From assembly GCA_934699065.1 (NCBI GenBank), contig CAKUWD010000016.1, forward strand, positions 1-27,098: a DNA stretch of 27,098 bases, written 5' to 3'. This DNA is from an uncultured Treponema sp. (lineage in GTDB: Bacteria > Spirochaetota > Spirochaetia > Treponematales > Treponemataceae). Position numbers and translations under genes: made by a program. Shown here piece after piece: positions 16,701-21,858 of this stretch. Every line of letters starts with the position of its first letter. Position 1 is the stretch's first letter. The notes beneath the pieces are model-generated. The model did no database searches. It was not told the DNA's origin and saw nothing but the letters and a program-made list of their open reading frames with translations.

Positions 16701-16772
16701 ATTTCTTCTACCTTTATTACACTGCTGATTATTCCTGTATTATACAGTTTGGTAATGAGGAGGAAAAAATAA
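13716..16772 (+). CDS. RND-family efflux pump (BesB-like)
   Basis: A 1018-residue inner-membrane transporter with the duplicated RND plan: one helix, a large periplasmic loop (about 35-335), six helices, then the same again with the second loop about 560-860. The helix-4 motif reads GVGMIVDASIVMIDN with a single aspartate (D399) instead of the AcrB pair, and the helix-10 region reads GIVVNNGIILVDYTN without the AcrB lysine. This variant proton relay is seen in many spirochaetal and Bacteroidota RND pumps. It is expected to export amphiphilic compounds using the proton gradient; substrates are unknown. It overlaps the adaptor by 1 base and the following small gene by 1 base. Confidence 0.92.
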   Translation: MSISRKTLEHPVLILIVFALLGMIGIFTLSNVAIALLPEVENPSLSIYTTYPNADPESVEKSITKLIESSVMSVNGLKNLTSNSSEGTSNVSLEFEYGTNLDQAMNDIRDKLDRVKRALPDNASTPSIFRFSGDNGEIMRILIRGNRSVDDLKSIAESNVVSILEQADGVGEAEVYGGRAAQVNVKLDQNRMAAYGFTVPTVTGALSRQNLELGGGKVQEGHKNYIVRTTGEYTSLDEINDTVITTINGYSIRLRDVGEAVIGYGDTTQESFINGEKGVYISVTKQSDSNSVTVANNVYKKIEQAQQNLPPDVTLEIIQDTTDAIRETISTLIESAWQGLVLAVIILFIFLQNFKSTIIISISIPLSIIITLFAMSMFGLTLNMMTLTGLILGVGMIVDASIVMIDNIYTYRQRGAKPRTSAVLGSQEMLMSVISGNLTTICVFIPFVFFIKDLGFMGQMFKGAIFTIVIALVSSLLVAIFLVPVLAGKFLPLSNRKEKPVTNPVLKRLYGCFENVIQFFTNLYARLLKKALDNRLVTIVAAIGVLVISFAFIPTMQINQMPAGRDDQVQLNINMATATPFSETKETVLALEAYVKEECKGYKTITTSIGGRNTNRGSITIALPETAKQIDSAQDMQNKLRKHFSEFPNARLSFSEGFRGQWMGSSVDIVLLSDDIDAALDTAEEIREVISANKKISEPSVSMDKGLPQVEIVIDRERAYNMGVDIATVAREINYAINGSTACTYKSNGKDYSVVVAYRPEDRKTINDLESIYVRGNGGMVSVANFASIKKGLGPVSIRRESQKRIIHVRASNLTEENDNVIEQEIKAAIQENVIVPDSVVINYKGAWKDTVDQYGFYAKIAIMAILLVFGVMAATYESFKAPLINLATMPFIIIGVILIHKIIGEALSFMTAIGVIMLIGIVVNNGIILVDYTNILVGRGLELKEACFESGKSRFRPVLMTTLTTILGMLPMCFTTDGQSSMVRPIAIAVVGGLISSTFITLLIIPVLYSLVMRRKK

Positions 16773-17068
16773 TGTCAGATTTATATCGTGCAGAAATAAT
16801 TTCGAACCAGTCGGTTGAGGAAGATATTATCGAATGTATTGAAGAGGCAATTCCTTCAATTGAATATACTGTCATACCGGAACTTCACGGCCGCGGCCTT
16901 CGCTCAAAAAAACTCGGCGACACCGTGTGGCCGGAAATGAACTTTGTGCTTTTTTCTTATGTTGAAAAGGAAGCGGCTCTGAAGATGAAGGATGTTGTGG
17001 AAGCTGTAAAGGAACGTTTTCCGAACGAGGGAATCAGTTTGTTCTTTACGAAGGCCGAAGACCTCTAA
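16772..17068 (+). CDS. Small PII-like protein coupled to the RND pump (PG0541-like)
   Basis: A 98-residue soluble protein with alternating strand-helix pattern (YRAEIISNQSVEEDIIECIEEA, YTVIPELHGRG, NFVLFSYVEKEAALKMKDVVEAVKERF, ISLFF), the ferredoxin-like fold of PII-type regulators. It resembles the small family annotated as PG0541-type transporter-associated proteins, found directly after RND pump genes. A perfect AGGAGG precedes the ATG, and the start shares one base with the pump's stop codon, so it is translationally coupled. A sensor or regulator of the pump is the natural inference; no ligand can be named. Longer upstream in-frame starts lie inside the pump gene and are not credible. 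Confidence 0.7.
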   Translation: MSDLYRAEIISNQSVEEDIIECIEEAIPSIEYTVIPELHGRGLRSKKLGDTVWPEMNFVLFSYVEKEAALKMKDVVEAVKERFPNEGISLFFTKAEDL

Positions 17069-17069
17069 T

Positions 17070-17100
17070 CTGTCATCCTGAAACAAGTTCAGCATGACAG
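17070..17100. terminator. Minimal GTCATCCTGAAC-type hairpin between convergent genes
   Basis: Arms CTGTCAT-C-CTGAA (17070-17082) and TTCAG-C-ATGACAG (17088-17100) pair except for one C/C mismatch, with loop ACAAG. It looks like the outer left arm of one half-element joined to the right half of the other, that is, a palindrome with its middle deleted. It fills the whole gap between the efflux operon and prmC and may act as a weak bidirectional terminator; there is no T run. Confidence 0.55.
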
Positions 17101-18048
17101 TTATCGCCATGCCTCAACTACTCTAAGTTGGCCTTCGAGGTCGCGGTGAATCTCCGTGTTAAAGCCGGCTGCCGCCGCGAGCGCCGCCGCGGCTTCTGCA
17201 TTGTATTCCCCTGTCTCCAAGAGAATTGTGCCGCGCGGCGCTAAGTGGGCCTGAGCCTGTGGAATCAGATTTCTTATAATTTCAAGACCATCGTCTGCGG
17301 GCTGTCCGTCGCCTGCGCAGGCGCGGTCGCCTTCCAGTGTTATGTCGCCGTCAAGCGCCAGGCGCGGTTCGCTGCGGCCGTCGCGTAAAAGTTCATCTAC
17401 CATTGTGTGGGGAATGTAAGGCGGGTTTGAAAGAATGGTGTCGTATTTTATTGCCTCGGAAATTGCGTCAAAGAGGTTTGTCCGCACAAAGTTGAAGCGG
17501 GAGAGCACGAGACTGCCGTGGTCTGCGAGCAGGGCAGCGGCGTTGCGGTGGGCAATGTCCAGTGCGGGCTCGGAGATGTCTGCAAGGGTAAACTTTGGCA
17601 GCTGATCAGGTGCAACCCGCTCATCTTCCAGCAAAGTTTTAGCCACAGCAATAGCGATACAGCCGCTTCCGGTACACATATCACAGAGAGTTAGAAGATT
17701 TTCTCCGCGGGCATCCATCATGGAAAGAATAACGTCTACGGCGCGTTCCACTAAGATTTCTGTGTCTGGCTTTGGAATTAAAACGTCCGGCGACACAATA
17801 AAGTCGTAGCCGTAAAATTCCTTGTGGCCGGTTATGTAGGCTATGGGAAGTCCTGTTGCGCGGCGGGAGGTGGCGTCGCGCAGCCAGGCTTCTTTTTCTG
17901 GAGGGATTTCATAGTCGCGTTTGAGAAGGAGGTCTGTTTTTGAAAAGCCCAGACAGTGTGATAATAAGACTTCGGCATCAAGCTTTGGACTTTGTGAAGT
18001 TTGTGTGAGGTCTTTTATTATTTGGGATTTTAATTCTTGAAGTGTCAT
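17101..18048 (-). CDS. prmC: Peptide chain release factor N5-glutamine methyltransferase
   Basis: A 315-residue SAM-dependent enzyme that methylates the glutamine of the GGQ motif in release factors. N-terminal helical domain about 1-75 (LDAEVLLSHCLG, GLPIAYITGHKEFYG), then the Rossmann methyltransferase domain with DMCTGSG (123-129) and the substrate-glutamine motif NPPY (208-211). It lies directly downstream of prfA, whose product is its substrate, with a repeat cluster filling the gap. The usual prfA-prmC pairing strongly supports the call. The C-terminal third is more GC-rich than its neighbours. No clear Shine-Dalgarno precedes the ATG, and the leader consists of repeat sequence. Confidence 0.92.
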   Translation of the reverse strand: MTLQELKSQIIKDLTQTSQSPKLDAEVLLSHCLGFSKTDLLLKRDYEIPPEKEAWLRDATSRRATGLPIAYITGHKEFYGYDFIVSPDVLIPKPDTEILVERAVDVILSMMDARGENLLTLCDMCTGSGCIAIAVAKTLLEDERVAPDQLPKFTLADISEPALDIAHRNAAALLADHGSLVLSRFNFVRTNLFDAISEAIKYDTILSNPPYIPHTMVDELLRDGRSEPRLALDGDITLEGDRACAGDGQPADDGLEIIRNLIPQAQAHLAPRGTILLETGEYNAEAAAALAAAAGFNTEIHRDLEGQLRVVEAWR

Positions 18049-18054
18049 ATAATT

Positions 18055-18207
18055 CCGGTGGTTGAGTATGCGCGAAGCGCATGTATCGAAACCACCTGAT
18101 AGTCGGTGGTTCTTGGGCGGAGGTTGAGCTTGTCGAAACTACCGCCACACTTATGAACTAGGTTCTGCGGTGGTTTCGATACGATGCTTCGCATCACTCA
18201 ACCACCG
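18055..18207. repeat. Three CGGTGGTTGAG-family palindromes between prfA and prmC
   Basis: Unit one (18055-18096) has outer arms GGTGGTT/AACCACC and an inner hairpin ATGCGC/GCGCAT. Unit two (18115-18146) is a diverged copy with arms near GGCGG and CCGCC. Unit three (18168-18207) is unit one in opposite orientation with inner arms GATGC/GCATC. Same family as 740-830. The cluster lies inside the presumed prfA-prmC transcript. Confidence 0.85.
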
Positions 18208-18213
18208 TAGATA

Positions 18214-19296
18214 TTAAAGTTCAGTAATATCCGACTTCAGCTGCTCTTCCTTAGCGTAAACGTTCAATGCATCGAGCATATCGTCCATTTCGCCCATCAT
18301 AAATGAAGGAAGATTATGAGCCGAATAGTTGATGCGGTGGTCGGTTACGCGGTCCTGAGGGAAGTTGTAGGTGCGGATCTTTTCAGAGCGGGCACCTGAA
18401 CCAACCATACTGCTTCGTGCCGCAGCACGCTCTTCCTGCTTCTTGCTTTCTTCAAGGTCAAACAATCTTGCACGCAAAACGCGGAAGGCCTTTTCCTTAT
18501 TCTTAATCTGAGATTTTTCATCCTGCTGAATAACAACAAGACCGGTTGGAATATGAGTAAGACGAACGGCAGAGTCAGTTGTGTTTACACACTGTCCGCC
18601 AGGTCCACCGGCACGCATAACGTCAACGCGAACATCACCCGGCTTAATTTCAATTTCAGTTTCTTCTGCTTCCGGCAAAACGGCAACAGTTGCTGTAGAA
18701 GTCTGCAGGCGGCCCTGGCTTTCTGTCTGAGGAACACGCTGAACGCGGTGAACACCAGATTCCCAGCGAAGGGTTCCGTACACAAACTTACCGCTGATAG
18801 AAGTTACGATTTTGTTAAAACCGCCGACTTCAGTTTCCTGAGCTTCCATTGTTTCTGTTTTCCAGCCCTTGCGGTCTGCAAGATGGCAGTACATTTCCCA
18901 AAGGTCACGTACAAAAAGACTTGCCTCATCTCCGCCGGCAGCGGAACGGATTTCGAGAATAATGTTCTTTTCATCAAGAGGATCAGGTGGTACGAGTTTA
19001 AGTTTAATATCTTCCTCGAGCTTAGGCTGTTTTTCTTCCAGCTCTTTAAGTTCTTCGCGGGCCATCTCGCGCATATCAGCATCATCTTCATTTGTAATCA
19101 TTTCTTTGGCGTCTTGAATGCCCTGAAGTACCTTCTTGTACTCATCATAAAGCGCGCACAATTCAGTCAAATATCCGTGCTCGCGCATTGTATCCTTGTA
19201 CTTTTTAGGGTCCTTTACGAGGTTTGGATCCATAACAAGGTCACTTACTTCCTTAAAGCGTTTTTCACATTCATCAAGCTTTTTGATTAAATCCAT
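18214..19296 (-). CDS. prfA: Peptide chain release factor 1
   Basis: A 360-residue class-I release factor that recognises UAA and UAG stop codons and triggers peptide release on the ribosome. The GGQ motif lies at 233-235 in RAGGPGGQCVN. The stop-codon-reading tripeptide is PxT type (PQT, 189-191, in RVPQTESQGR) rather than SPF, so this is RF1 and not RF2. The N-terminal coiled coil (about 1-100) and length are normal. Followed by prmC, which methylates it. The start lies 6 bases after a TATACT box and lacks a Shine-Dalgarno. Confidence 0.95.
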   Translation of the reverse strand: MDLIKKLDECEKRFKEVSDLVMDPNLVKDPKKYKDTMREHGYLTELCALYDEYKKVLQGIQDAKEMITNEDDADMREMAREELKELEEKQPKLEEDIKLKLVPPDPLDEKNIILEIRSAAGGDEASLFVRDLWEMYCHLADRKGWKTETMEAQETEVGGFNKIVTSISGKFVYGTLRWESGVHRVQRVPQTESQGRLQTSTATVAVLPEAEETEIEIKPGDVRVDVMRAGGPGGQCVNTTDSAVRLTHIPTGLVVIQQDEKSQIKNKEKAFRVLRARLFDLEESKKQEERAAARSSMVGSGARSEKIRTYNFPQDRVTDHRINYSAHNLPSFMMGEMDDMLDALNVYAKEEQLKSDITEL

Positions 19297-19302
19297 AGTG
19301 CG

Positions 19303-19308
19303 AGTATA
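19303..19308 (-). promoter_or_regulatory. -10 box of prfA, probably giving a leaderless mRNA
   Basis: On the minus strand TATACT ends 6 bases before the prfA ATG, and an overlapping TAATAT ends 9 bases before it. Either would place the transcription start at about the start codon. A weak TTCACT lies at a plausible -35 distance. Confidence 0.5.
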
Positions 19309-19387
19309 TTATCATAGAATGAGGAGAGTGAAAAGACAGGCGGGAAAAGACAAGGGGGGCTGCGAGGTTTGGCGGAGGACAAAATGG

Positions 19388-19453
19388 TTGCAAATATATA
19401 TAATACATATTATATTTACTTTAAAGTAAATAACTATGGAGTAAATAACTATG
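19388..19453 (+). promoter_or_regulatory. Promoter of the ATPase gene with two palindromes and a duplicated start region
   Basis: TTGCAA (19388-19393), a 17-base spacer and TATATT (19411-19416) form a promoter. TATAATA/TATTATA (19399-19414) is a palindrome with a 2-base centre. TATTTACTTT/AAAGTAAATA (19413-19432) is a perfect 20-base palindrome over the -10 box and start site, placed as an operator would be. A 14-base sequence AGTAAATAACTATG occurs twice at a 15-base period (19425-19438 and 19440-19453). The second copy holds the real ATG. The first gives ATG-GAG-TAA, and its GGAG (19438-19441) supplies the ribosome binding site. Confidence 0.5.
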
Positions 19454-20839
19454 CACACAGAAGATTTTTTTGTTGGCAGAAATCATGAACTGGCACTTTT
19501 GGAAAAATTATATAATTCGAAAAAATTTGAAATGCTTATAATGCATGGACGTCGCCGCGTTGGAAAATCTTATCTGTTGGGACATTTTGCAAAGTTACAT
19601 CGGAAAAATACTGTTTATTTCACAGGAGATAAATCTTCTGAAAAAACAAATGTTCAGGCCTTTTGTGATGAACTTAATAAAGTTTTACATGCAGGAGATT
19701 TTGTAAATTCATTTGAGAAATGGAGTGATGTTTATTCGTTTTTAATGAATACGGAAATTGCTGAGCGTCTGGTTATCATAATAGATGAGTTTACTTATCT
19801 GTATAATTCTAATCCTGCTTATGATTCTGGACTTCAAATTGCGATAGATACAATCTTAAGAAAGAAAAATATTTTTTTAATATTATGTGGTTCAGAAGTT
19901 TCTGTGAAACCGCTATATGGCCGAAAAACCGCAGAAATAAAATTGATGCCATTTTCATACAAGGATGCACGGGCGTTTTTTCCAAATTACAGTAATGAAG
20001 AGGTTATCACTGTGTATTCAATTGCAGGTGGAATACCATTTTATCTTTCTCTTTTTGATTCCCGCTGCTCTATTAAGGAAAATATAGTTACCCATTGCCT
20101 TTCTACAACAGGGGTTCTTTTTAATGAAATTGAGACACTTCTCAGAATGGAGTTAAAAGAAACGTATTTTTATAAAAATATAATGCTGGCAATAAATGCA
20201 GGGGCTTCAACTTTTAATCTCATAAAAGATAAAGTTGGTGAAGAACCGGCAAAAGTGGCTAAATATCTGAATGTACTATGTAACCTTGGTTTCATAAAGA
20301 AAGAAAATCCATGCGGCCAAAAACAGAATAGTCGTAATACACTTTATTCAATTTATGATAATTATTTTGCCTTTTATTTTATGTTTATATTTAAAAAACA
20401 GAATATGCTGAATGGGCTTATTTCCCCTGAGCTTTTTTATGAAAGAGAAATAACAAAAGAAAAATTAAATACCTTTATAGGCCATCGTTTTGAAGGTGTT
20501 TGTGAAAGTTATTTAAAAGATTTATTTTACAATGGAAAAATGCCGTTCTTCGCAGAGAATCTGGGCAGATGGTGGGGCAATAATCCGGTATTGAAGAAAC
20601 AGGAAGAAATAGACATTCTGGCTATAGATGATGAAAATGCTCTTTTTTGCGAATGCAAATATACCTCAGAAAAATTCGACGAAAAGCAATTGAAAGATTT
20701 GGAAGATTCCGCACTCTGTATTAATCGTGAAAAAAAATATTTTATGATTTTTTCCAAAAATGGGGTTTCCCGGGGTGTAGAAAAGAAAATTTGCGGAAAT
20801 GAAATGTATACAGTAATTACTCTTGATGAATTGTTTTAG
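19451..20839 (+). CDS. ATPase_2/DUF234-type ATP-binding protein with PD-(D/E)XK-like C-terminus
   Basis: A 462-residue STAND/AAA-like NTPase. Starts with FVGRNHELALLEKLY, followed by Walker A HGRRRVGKS (32-40), Walker B LVIIIDEF (107-114) and sensor-like LILCGSE (143-149). A winged-helix-like region covers about 240-300 (LNVLCNLGFIKK). The C-terminal part has EIDIL (386-390) and ECK (401-403) spaced as in PD-(D/E)XK nucleases, as described for DUF234-type proteins. These proteins occur in archaea and in host-associated bacteria; their role is unknown, with suggestions of DNA maintenance or defence. Stand-alone gene with its own palindrome-covered promoter. It is more AT-rich than genes to its left and ends against a pseudogene scar. 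Confidence 0.8.
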   Translation: MHTEDFFVGRNHELALLEKLYNSKKFEMLIMHGRRRVGKSYLLGHFAKLHRKNTVYFTGDKSSEKTNVQAFCDELNKVLHAGDFVNSFEKWSDVYSFLMNTEIAERLVIIIDEFTYLYNSNPAYDSGLQIAIDTILRKKNIFLILCGSEVSVKPLYGRKTAEIKLMPFSYKDARAFFPNYSNEEVITVYSIAGGIPFYLSLFDSRCSIKENIVTHCLSTTGVLFNEIETLLRMELKETYFYKNIMLAINAGASTFNLIKDKVGEEPAKVAKYLNVLCNLGFIKKENPCGQKQNSRNTLYSIYDNYFAFYFMFIFKKQNMLNGLISPELFYEREITKEKLNTFIGHRFEGVCESYLKDLFYNGKMPFFAENLGRWWGNNPVLKKQEEIDILAIDDENALFCECKYTSEKFDEKQLKDLEDSALCINREKKYFMIFSKNGVSRGVEKKICGNEMYTVITLDELF

Positions 20840-20995
20840 TTTTGCCGCGAGGTATCTTCAAAGCCCAGGTCGAGGGTGTAGGTGCTGCCGGATGATGCTT
20901 CCTTCCAGGCCTTTGAGAGGGCCTTCGTCTACAACAATGCGCTCGTTCTCATCAAAATGAACCATAGAAGCCCCGATTTTCGGGCCCAAAGTCAT
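20836..20995 (-). pseudogene. Remnant of a NusG/RfaH-type antiterminator (LoaP-like), C-terminal end
   Basis: On the minus strand one frame reads MTLGPKIGASMVHFDENER, then IVVDEGPLKGLEGSIIR, the KOW motif of specialised NusG paralogues (KOW core at about 20894-20923). A second frame then reads STYTLDLGFEDTSRQN to a TAA at 20836-20838, resembling the end of such a protein. The two pieces are out of frame, and the residues usually between them are missing, so an internal deletion is likely. The N-terminal NGN domain is absent. The segment is GC-rich, unlike its flanks. LoaP-type proteins usually accompany polysaccharide operons, which fits the cluster to the right. Short match; the call is tentative. 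Confidence 0.4.
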
Positions 20996-21015
20996 CTGGC
21001 ATTATAAAGTACCGA

Positions 21016-21061
21016 ATGTCATCCTGAACCACCGTAATGTCACCCTGAACTACCGTATGTC
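21016..21061. repeat. Tandem hybrid repeats joining two palindrome families
   Basis: Two copies of about 21 bases (21016-21036, 21037-21056) of the form ATGTCATCCTGAACCACCGT combine the left end of the GTCATCCTGAAC family with the ACCACCG end of the CGGTGGTTGAG family. A third, regular GTCATCCTGAAC half-element follows from 21057. Confidence 0.75.
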
Positions 21062-21091
21062 ATCCTGAACTTGTTTCAGGATCTTTTTTTT
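21062..21091 (+). terminator. Repeat-derived Rho-independent terminator
   Basis: Arms ATCCTGAA (21062-21069) and TTCAGGAT (21075-21082), loop CTTGT, then C and eight Ts. Same construction as the purB terminator at 2335-2364. It closes transcription from the ATPase side before the polysaccharide cluster. Confidence 0.85.
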
Positions 21092-21110
21092 ATAGAATCT
21101 GCGTTTCTAT

Positions 21111-21153
21111 TGGTTGAAAAAAACACTTCGCATATGTGAATTTTTCAAAAACC
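21111..21153. other. Imperfect AT-rich hairpin ahead of the cluster promoter
   Basis: TGAAAAA (21115-21121) pairs with TTTTTCA (21141-21147), and CAC (21124-21126) with GTG (21136-21138), around a 9-base loop. GGT and ACC flank it. It sits between the terminator and the -35 box at 21157. Possible regulatory site; function unknown. Confidence 0.3.
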
Positions 21154-21156
21154 TAA

Positions 21157-21185
21157 TTGTTTTTAGTATATAAATGCTTTATAAT
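21157..21185 (+). promoter_or_regulatory. Promoter of the structured RNA / polysaccharide cluster leader
   Basis: TTGTTT (21157-21162), a 17-base spacer, then consensus TATAAT (21180-21185). The start site would fall near 21191-21193, exactly at the first base-paired element of the folded segment that follows. Confidence 0.55.
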
Positions 21186-21192
21186 ATGGTTC

Positions 21193-21310
21193 ACTGCAAA
21201 ACTGCAGTCTACAGCGGATGCCTCGAGAGGTATAGTTAGTTTCGGCAACATACTTTCCCCGCATCATCAATGCCTCTCTTCGTTTTTCAACGGAAATGTC
21301 GTCCGCTGTA
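21193..21310 (+). ncRNA. Candidate structured RNA, unassigned (possible operon leader)
   Basis: Manual folding gives four nested elements. Hairpin ACTGCA/TGCAGT (21193-21208). An 11-bp closing stem 21210-21220 with 21300-21310 (core ACAGCGGA/TCCGCTGT). An inner 9-bp stem GAGAGGTAT (21225-21233) with ATGCCTCTC (21270-21278), topped by a small hairpin around loop TCGGC (21234-21254). A side hairpin CGTT/AACG (21281-21292) on the 3' strand. A promoter ends just before it. No open reading frame crosses it. It matches none of the riboswitch, 6S, SRP, RNase P or tmRNA signatures I could check by eye. It could be a free small RNA or the leader of the polysaccharide operon. Confidence 0.4.
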
Positions 21311-21360
21311 AAGTATTCTTTTAAACATAAGACTTTTTTATATTTTTGAATTTTTAATTT

Positions 21361-21858
21361 CCCCTCTATCTTTATATTAATTACGGTAGAAAATGAGAAA
21401 GAAAATTGTGATTGGATAAAAAGTTTGAAGTTTCAGCTATTATTTATTATATTTGCAATTTTAGGAATAATAGTTTTAAGGATTTTCTTTATTCCTATTA
21501 CAAACCTATGGTTACATAAGAGATTAGCCTTTCCTCCATATTTATTAACAACAATGGCCATTTAAATTTTGTCAGAAATGTTTACTAGAATCTTTTCAAA
21601 TTTCTTAAATTGAGTTGGATATATTAATGGGCAAGTTATTATTTCGATAATTGGGGCAATAATAAATGTTCCTCTCTCTATTATTTTTGCTAAATATTTA
21701 GGAATAGGGGTTACAGTGGGGGGGAAGCAACAGTTTGTTGTCAAATGCTAGGAGTCGTTTTCTTGCCTGTATTTACAAAAAGATTTATTCAAATTAATGA
21801 GAAAAAAATAAGAAATAGAATGAATATTATTAATAATTTCTGGAAAATGATATGGTAA
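21361..21858 (+). pseudogene. Truncated, decayed Wzx-type polysaccharide flippase
   Basis: The reading IFILITVENEKENCDWIKSL, then LLFIIFAILGIIVLRIFFIP, TNLWLHKRLAFPPYLLTTMAI, SEMFTRIFSNFLN and VGYINGQVIISIIGAIINVP matches the C-terminal third of oligosaccharide flippases (MATE/MVF-like). It has stops at 21563-21565 (TAA) and 21611-21613 (TGA, a likely Gly codon change). A frameshift at the seven-G run 21718-21724 follows, after which another frame reads ATVCCQMLGVVFLPVFTKRF. The N-terminal two thirds are missing. Its restored frame ends at 21856-21858, overlapping the next start, so the two genes were once translationally coupled. If no intact flippase exists elsewhere, export of this cluster's product is questionable. 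Confidence 0.75.

Noticed and set aside
18553..19290. Long open frame antisense to prfA (about 245 codons); similar ones oppose metA, the adaptor and the TolC gene
   Set aside because: Each lies opposite a well-supported conserved gene, has low-complexity Phe/Cys/Arg-rich composition and no family resemblance.
19297..19387. Hidden gene between prfA and the ATPase
   Set aside because: Less than 100 bases, purine-rich, no start with ribosome binding site and no structure seen.
21193..21310. 6S RNA, SRP RNA, T-box or tRNA-like element
   Set aside because: Too short for typical 6S, no GGAAG SRP loop, no T-box TGGNACCGCG sequence, no tRNA arms; left as unassigned structured RNA.
21563..21613. 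In-frame TAA and TGA of the flippase read as recoding events
   Set aside because: A frameshift and loss of the N-terminal part accompany them; simple decay explains all.
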